Of a DNA stretch of 64,000 nt, positions 60,741 through 64,000 are shown piece after piece. The first letter of the stretch is position 1; each line of letters starts with the position of its first letter. The notes beneath the pieces are model-generated. The model ran no database searches, was not told the DNA's origin, and saw only the letters and a program-made list of their open reading frames with translations. The translations under genes were made by a program, and so were the position numbers. Origin of the DNA: HTCC2207 sp002685195 (GTDB lineage Bacteria; Pseudomonadota; Gammaproteobacteria; Pseudomonadales; Porticoccaceae); assembly GCA_051201675.1 (NCBI GenBank), contig CP179212.1, forward strand, positions 1,054,001 to 1,118,000, given 5' to 3'.

Positions 60741-61433
60741 CTACCGAGAGCTATTTAAGAAGTTTTGGCGCAAGTTAGTGTCAGATTTGAAGCGGCCGCC
60801 CATTGCACTTGTTTCTGTGCGAGACGAGGCATCCATAATACCTCTGGCCTTAACGCAGTAGTGAGTAGCATCCATAAATACTGCGACGTCATCAGTTTCT
60901 AGCAACGTTTGTAAAGCGACCAAGATCTGTTGTGTCAGCCGCTCTTGAACCTGAGGGCGTTGGGCGAAAAACTTTACGATTCGGTTGATTTTAGACAAAC
61001 CAATAATCTTATCACCAGGTAAATATGCAACATCAGCAAGCCCGTCGATGGTCACGAAGTGGTGTTCACAAGTGCTGATTACCTTGACTGCTTTGACTTT
61101 GACCATTTCTTCGGTAGCCATTTTGTTGTCGATTAACGAAATTTTGGGAAACTCACCATAGTCGAGGCCTGAAAAAATTTCATCAACGTACATTTTAGCT
61201 ATTCTATGGGGCGTTTCCTCAAGACTGTCGTCAGTTAAATCAAGCCCAAGCGCAGACACGACATCTGTCATGGCGTCCTTGATGCGTGAGTATTTTTCAT
61301 CCCGCGTGAGTTGTTGGCCGCTCAACGGTGTTTCAAGGCCCTTTTCAATGAGAGCATTACGAACCATTTGAGCTTCGTTTGAAAGTCGACAGTGAAAAGC
61401 TACTTTGTTTTCAGCAATGGCAGTGGATGGCAT
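60741..61433 (-). CDS. folE: GTP cyclohydrolase I
   Basis: 230 aa from ATG 61433, which has AAGGAAA upstream; an open frame to 61529 is less likely. The enzyme opens GTP to dihydroneopterin triphosphate for folate synthesis. Conserved parts are DSLEETPHRIAKMYVDEIFSGLDY, the zinc site STCEHHFVTIDG, the active-site helix GLSKINRIVKFFAQRPQVQERLTQQI and HYCVKARGIMD with the second zinc Cys. This is the longer E. coli-like type with an extra N-terminus. Confidence 0.95.
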   Translation of the reverse strand: MPSTAIAENKVAFHCRLSNEAQMVRNALIEKGLETPLSGQQLTRDEKYSRIKDAMTDVVSALGLDLTDDSLEETPHRIAKMYVDEIFSGLDYGEFPKISLIDNKMATEEMVKVKAVKVISTCEHHFVTIDGLADVAYLPGDKIIGLSKINRIVKFFAQRPQVQERLTQQILVALQTLLETDDVAVFMDATHYCVKARGIMDASSRTETSAMGGRFKSDTNLRQNFLNSSR

Positions 61434-61916
61434 ATCTGAGTTTCCTTTACAGCTTTTAGTAAGAGTTGTTTGATTAAAACTACATCGTTGATGCGCTTCT
61501 AATTTTCTAGTCATTCGTCTTTGTTGCACTCATTATTACATAGTTTTTATCTACAATTATAGCTATTAAGCTTAAATAATAGGTTAGGGTCCTTACAGGG
61601 GTAAAGCTACTTACTGTCGACGGATGAGCCCTTTATATATGGTACTTTAGAACTAATAGCATTATTTAAGTCATGAAAATATATTGGACTATCACTAGCA
61701 AAATACCCCAAGACCCATTTGACTCACGGGGCGGTGCTGATAAGACAAGAACCGAGCCACATTCTCGGCTTTGTGTTGAATGATTATTTTCAAGGGATAA
61801 GTCACGATAACTTGCGTAACCGACAGTTTAGTCTCTGAAAACATTAAGCTGCAATGCTAACAAAATAGATACTAAAGGAGCGATCGAAGGTAAGATGCTA
61901 GCTCTGCGGAGGTACT
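61434..61916. other. 483-base divergent intergenic region between folE and prmB
   Basis: AT-rich gap that should contain both promoters. A 35-codon ORF from ATG 61674 has no ribosome binding site and looks random. A weak CCGAG...CTCGG stem lies near 61754-61770. I see no RNA gene, repeat or coding relic. Confidence 0.35.
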
Positions 61917-62861
61917 ATGTCCCAAAACATTAACGTTTCAACTGAGATGTCCCAAAATAGCCCTCTGGATGACTCTCGTTGCACGGTTCGAGATTTGCTC
62001 CAGTTCGGAGAGTCCTTATTCACGGGCAGTGAACTTTATTTTGGCCATGGCACCGACAGTGCCTGGGATGAGGCAGTATGTTTGTTGTTGTTTGCGCTAG
62101 GTTTGGATACCGATACTGATAGGTCAGTTTTAGACAAAAAATTGACTGATAGTGAACAGAAAGATATCAAGTCGCTTTTTAATCGGCGTATTCAAGAGCG
62201 TGTGCCAGCGCCTTATATAACGGGGCAAGCTTGGTTTTGCGGGTTGCCGTTTATCGTTGATGAGCGGGTTATTGTTCCGCGATCACCTATAGCCGAGCTA
62301 ATCATGAACTATTTTGAACCATGGTTGGTGAAAATCCCTCAGCGCATACTGGATCTTTGCACTGGAGGCGGTTGTATTGGCATTAGCTGTGCTTATGGCT
62401 TTGATGAAGCTGATGTAGTGCTCAGTGATATTTCCGAAGAGGCACTGGTAGTTGCTGATCTCAATATTAGTAAGCATGAGTTAGGACAGAGAGTTAGCTC
62501 GGTCCATTCGGATCTATTCAGTGCTCTTTTGGGGCAGACATTTGACCTGATAGTGAGTAATCCACCTTATGTTGATGCTGAAGATTTAGCGTCTATGCCC
62601 GACGAGTTTCACCATGAGCCAGAGTTGGCGCTCGCCTCTGGAGCTGATGGATTGGATTTTACGCGTCGTCTATTGCGTGAGGCCTCGGATTACCTCTCAA
62701 GTGAGGGTATTTTAGTTGTGGAAGTTGGTAATTCTTCGGTCGCTTTACAGGATGCTTTTCCCTTAGTGCCTTTTCTTTGGTTTGAGTTTGCGGAGGGTGA
62801 TGGCGGTGTGTTTATGCTTACTCGCTCGCAGCTCGTTGAGCATCGGGAACTATTTCAATAA
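61917..62861 (+). CDS. prmB: Ribosomal protein uL3 glutamine methyltransferase
   Basis: 314 aa. The methyltransferase core has ILDLCTGGGCIGISCAYGF (SAM site) and DLIVSNPPYVDAEDL, the NPPY motif that holds the substrate glutamine; ERVPAPYITGQAWFCGLPFIVDERVIVPRSPIAELI is the PrmB-type N-terminal substrate region. It methylates a Gln of ribosomal protein L3 during assembly. GGAGG precedes ATG 61917. The next gene is aroC, the usual neighbour of prmB in gammaproteobacteria. Confidence 0.95.
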   Translation: MSQNINVSTEMSQNSPLDDSRCTVRDLLQFGESLFTGSELYFGHGTDSAWDEAVCLLLFALGLDTDTDRSVLDKKLTDSEQKDIKSLFNRRIQERVPAPYITGQAWFCGLPFIVDERVIVPRSPIAELIMNYFEPWLVKIPQRILDLCTGGGCIGISCAYGFDEADVVLSDISEEALVVADLNISKHELGQRVSSVHSDLFSALLGQTFDLIVSNPPYVDAEDLASMPDEFHHEPELALASGADGLDFTRRLLREASDYLSSEGILVVEVGNSSVALQDAFPLVPFLWFEFAEGDGGVFMLTRSQLVEHRELFQ

Positions 62862-62918
62862 AACGCGTATAATGCGACCCTTAGTGGTGTTGCTCGCAGA
62901 ATAAGGTTGTACAAAAGT

Positions 62919-64000
62919 ATGTCAGGAAATTCAATTGGAAAGCTATTTACCGTAACTAGTTTTGGTGAAAGTCATGGGCCAGCTATAGGCTGTGTTGTTG
63001 ATGGTTGTCCCCCAGGTTTAGAGTTATCGCCTTCAGACCTCCAGACTGACCTAGATAGACGTAAACCAGGCCAGTCTCGTTACACCACTCAGCGTCGTGA
63101 AGATGATGAAGTGAGTATTCTATCCGGTGTTTTTGAGGGTAAAACCACGGGCGCCTCGATTGGAATGATCATTGAAAATCAAGATCAAAAATCAAAAGAT
63201 TACAGCAAAATCAAAGACTTATTTAGACCAGCTCATGCTGATTATACCTACCATCAAAAGTATGGTGATCGAGATTATCGTGGTGGTGGGCGCAGCTCTG
63301 CTCGTGAAACAGCTATGCGTGTGGCGGCGGGCGGAATTGCTAAAAAATATTTGAGGGAGGTGGCAGGTATTGAAGTATATGGCTATGTTTCTCAGCTTGG
63401 CCCAATTACAGCAGCTCGCTTCGAAAAGAGTGAAATAGAGAACAACCCCTTCTTTTTTCCTGATCCGGATAAGATTGTTGACCTTGAAGCCTATATGCAA
63501 GACTTGTTAAAAGAAGGTAATTCAGTAGGTGCTAAGGTCACTGTGATCGCAGAGAACCTGCCCGTGGGGCTTGGCGAACCAATATTTGATCGACTCGACG
63601 CAGAGATTGCGCACGGTTTGATGAGTATTAATGCGGTTAAAGGGGTTGAAATTGGAGCGGGTTTCGATTCTGTTAGTCAGAAGGGGTCGGAACACAGGGA
63701 TGAGTTAACTCCGGAAGGCTTTCTATCAAATAATGCTGGCGGTATCCTTGGGGGTATTTCCTCTGGGCAATCGATTTTAGCGCACCTTGCACTCAAGCCG
63801 ACCTCAAGTATCCGTATTCCTGGAAAATCCATAGATAAAACAGGAAAGCCTGCTGAGGTTGTCACCACCGGGCGTCATGATCCCTGTGTTGGTATTCGCG
63901 CTGTGCCCATAGCAGAAGCTATGCTCGCAATTACCTTAATGGATCATTACTTGCGGCACAGAGCACAGAATGCCGACGTTGATAGCGGTTTAAAGCCTAT
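62919..64000 (+). CDS. aroC: Chorismate synthase (3' end beyond the window)
   Basis: 360 codons are visible, open to the window edge, of the ~360-370 normal for the family, so only the last few residues can be missing. It converts EPSP to chorismate, the last shikimate pathway step, using reduced FMN. The start SGNSIGKLFTVTSFGESHGP, then RRKPGQSRYTTQR-type wording (DRRKPGQSRYTTQRRED), YRGGGRSSARETAMRVAAG, SQKGSEHRDEL and TGRHDPCVGIRAVPIAEAM are all signatures. It starts 57 bases behind prmB with AAGG-type purines further upstream, probably in the same operon. Confidence 0.96.
   Translation, partial: MSGNSIGKLFTVTSFGESHGPAIGCVVDGCPPGLELSPSDLQTDLDRRKPGQSRYTTQRREDDEVSILSGVFEGKTTGASIGMIIENQDQKSKDYSKIKDLFRPAHADYTYHQKYGDRDYRGGGRSSARETAMRVAAGGIAKKYLREVAGIEVYGYVSQLGPITAARFEKSEIENNPFFFPDPDKIVDLEAYMQDLLKEGNSVGAKVTVIAENLPVGLGEPIFDRLDAEIAHGLMSINAVKGVEIGAGFDSVSQKGSEHRDELTPEGFLSNNAGGILGGISSGQSILAHLALKPTSSIRIPGKSIDKTGKPAEVVTTGRHDPCVGIRAVPIAEAMLAITLMDHYLRHRAQNADVDSGLKP

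Noticed and set aside
1..64000. CRISPR arrays, insertion sequences, prophage or rRNA genes
   Set aside because: No regularly spaced repeats, transposase, integrase or phage structural genes, and no rRNA sequence were seen on reading the window.

Overview
The window is ordinary bacterial chromosome of moderate GC content, densely packed with about 60 genes. The gene families (gltX with the gammaproteobacterial form of the HIGH region, YeeN-type YebC protein, prmB directly before aroC, htpG, folE, gpsA) and the many lipid and xenobiotic catabolism genes suggest a free-living, probably marine, heterotrophic gammaproteobacterium of the Cellvibrionales/SAR92/OM60/BD1-7 kind. That placement is inferred from gene content, not from a marker search. 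I see no phage, transposase, rRNA or CRISPR array.

Left part (1-15.4 kb): the tail of a GH81 beta-1,3-glucanase with a possible decayed transporter remnant behind it, a double-domain lipoprotein, a glyoxalase II-like hydrolase, gltX, tRNA-Ala(GGC), then a group that looks like amino acid or guanidino compound use (isochorismatase-fold hydrolase, DDAH-like amidinohydrolase, APC permease, aminotransferase). After a terminator come a secreted relative of the first lipoprotein, a TetR regulator, a YebC-family protein, a large lipoprotein with an HExxH motif, an exported amidohydrolase and a MAPEG protein.

Middle part (15.4-49.6 kb): a long catabolic region in several facing operons. It holds a cytochrome P450, an MFS transporter, acyltransferase, alpha/beta hydrolase, an APH/ACAD10-like kinase, three SDRs, a nitronate monooxygenase-like flavoprotein, a haloalkane dehalogenase with catalytic residues at LinB positions, DUF1330 proteins (two of them held between membrane helices), an Old Yellow Enzyme, and a full beta-oxidation set (acyl-CoA synthetase, acyl-CoA dehydrogenase, dienoyl-CoA isomerase, thiolase, two FadB-like multifunctional enzymes). 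A PQQ quinohemoprotein dehydrogenase, HCCA-isomerase-like proteins and two unusual long GST-like proteins complete it. The thiolase is split by a one-base loss in an A run. Three divergent promoters of this region (23.07, 26.89 and 44.89 kb) carry the same 9-7-9 inverted repeat, consensus ATTATGRCA-N7-TGYCATAAT, so I infer one regulon. The substrate cannot be read from the sequence. A branched or cyclic, perhaps halogenated, lipid-like compound fits the enzyme mix.

Right part (49.6-64 kb): housekeeping genes: DHH phosphoesterase, VOC protein, RhlE-like DEAD-box helicase, SulP transporter, two translationally coupled hotdog thioesterases, htpG, gpsA-DUF4389-sixA-hydrolase, folE (minus strand), prmB and an almost complete aroC running off the window.

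Two small membrane protein/regulator pairs (17.9-18.9 kb and 38.4-39.0 kb) look autoregulated. The first has a near-perfect 29-bp palindrome in its promoter.
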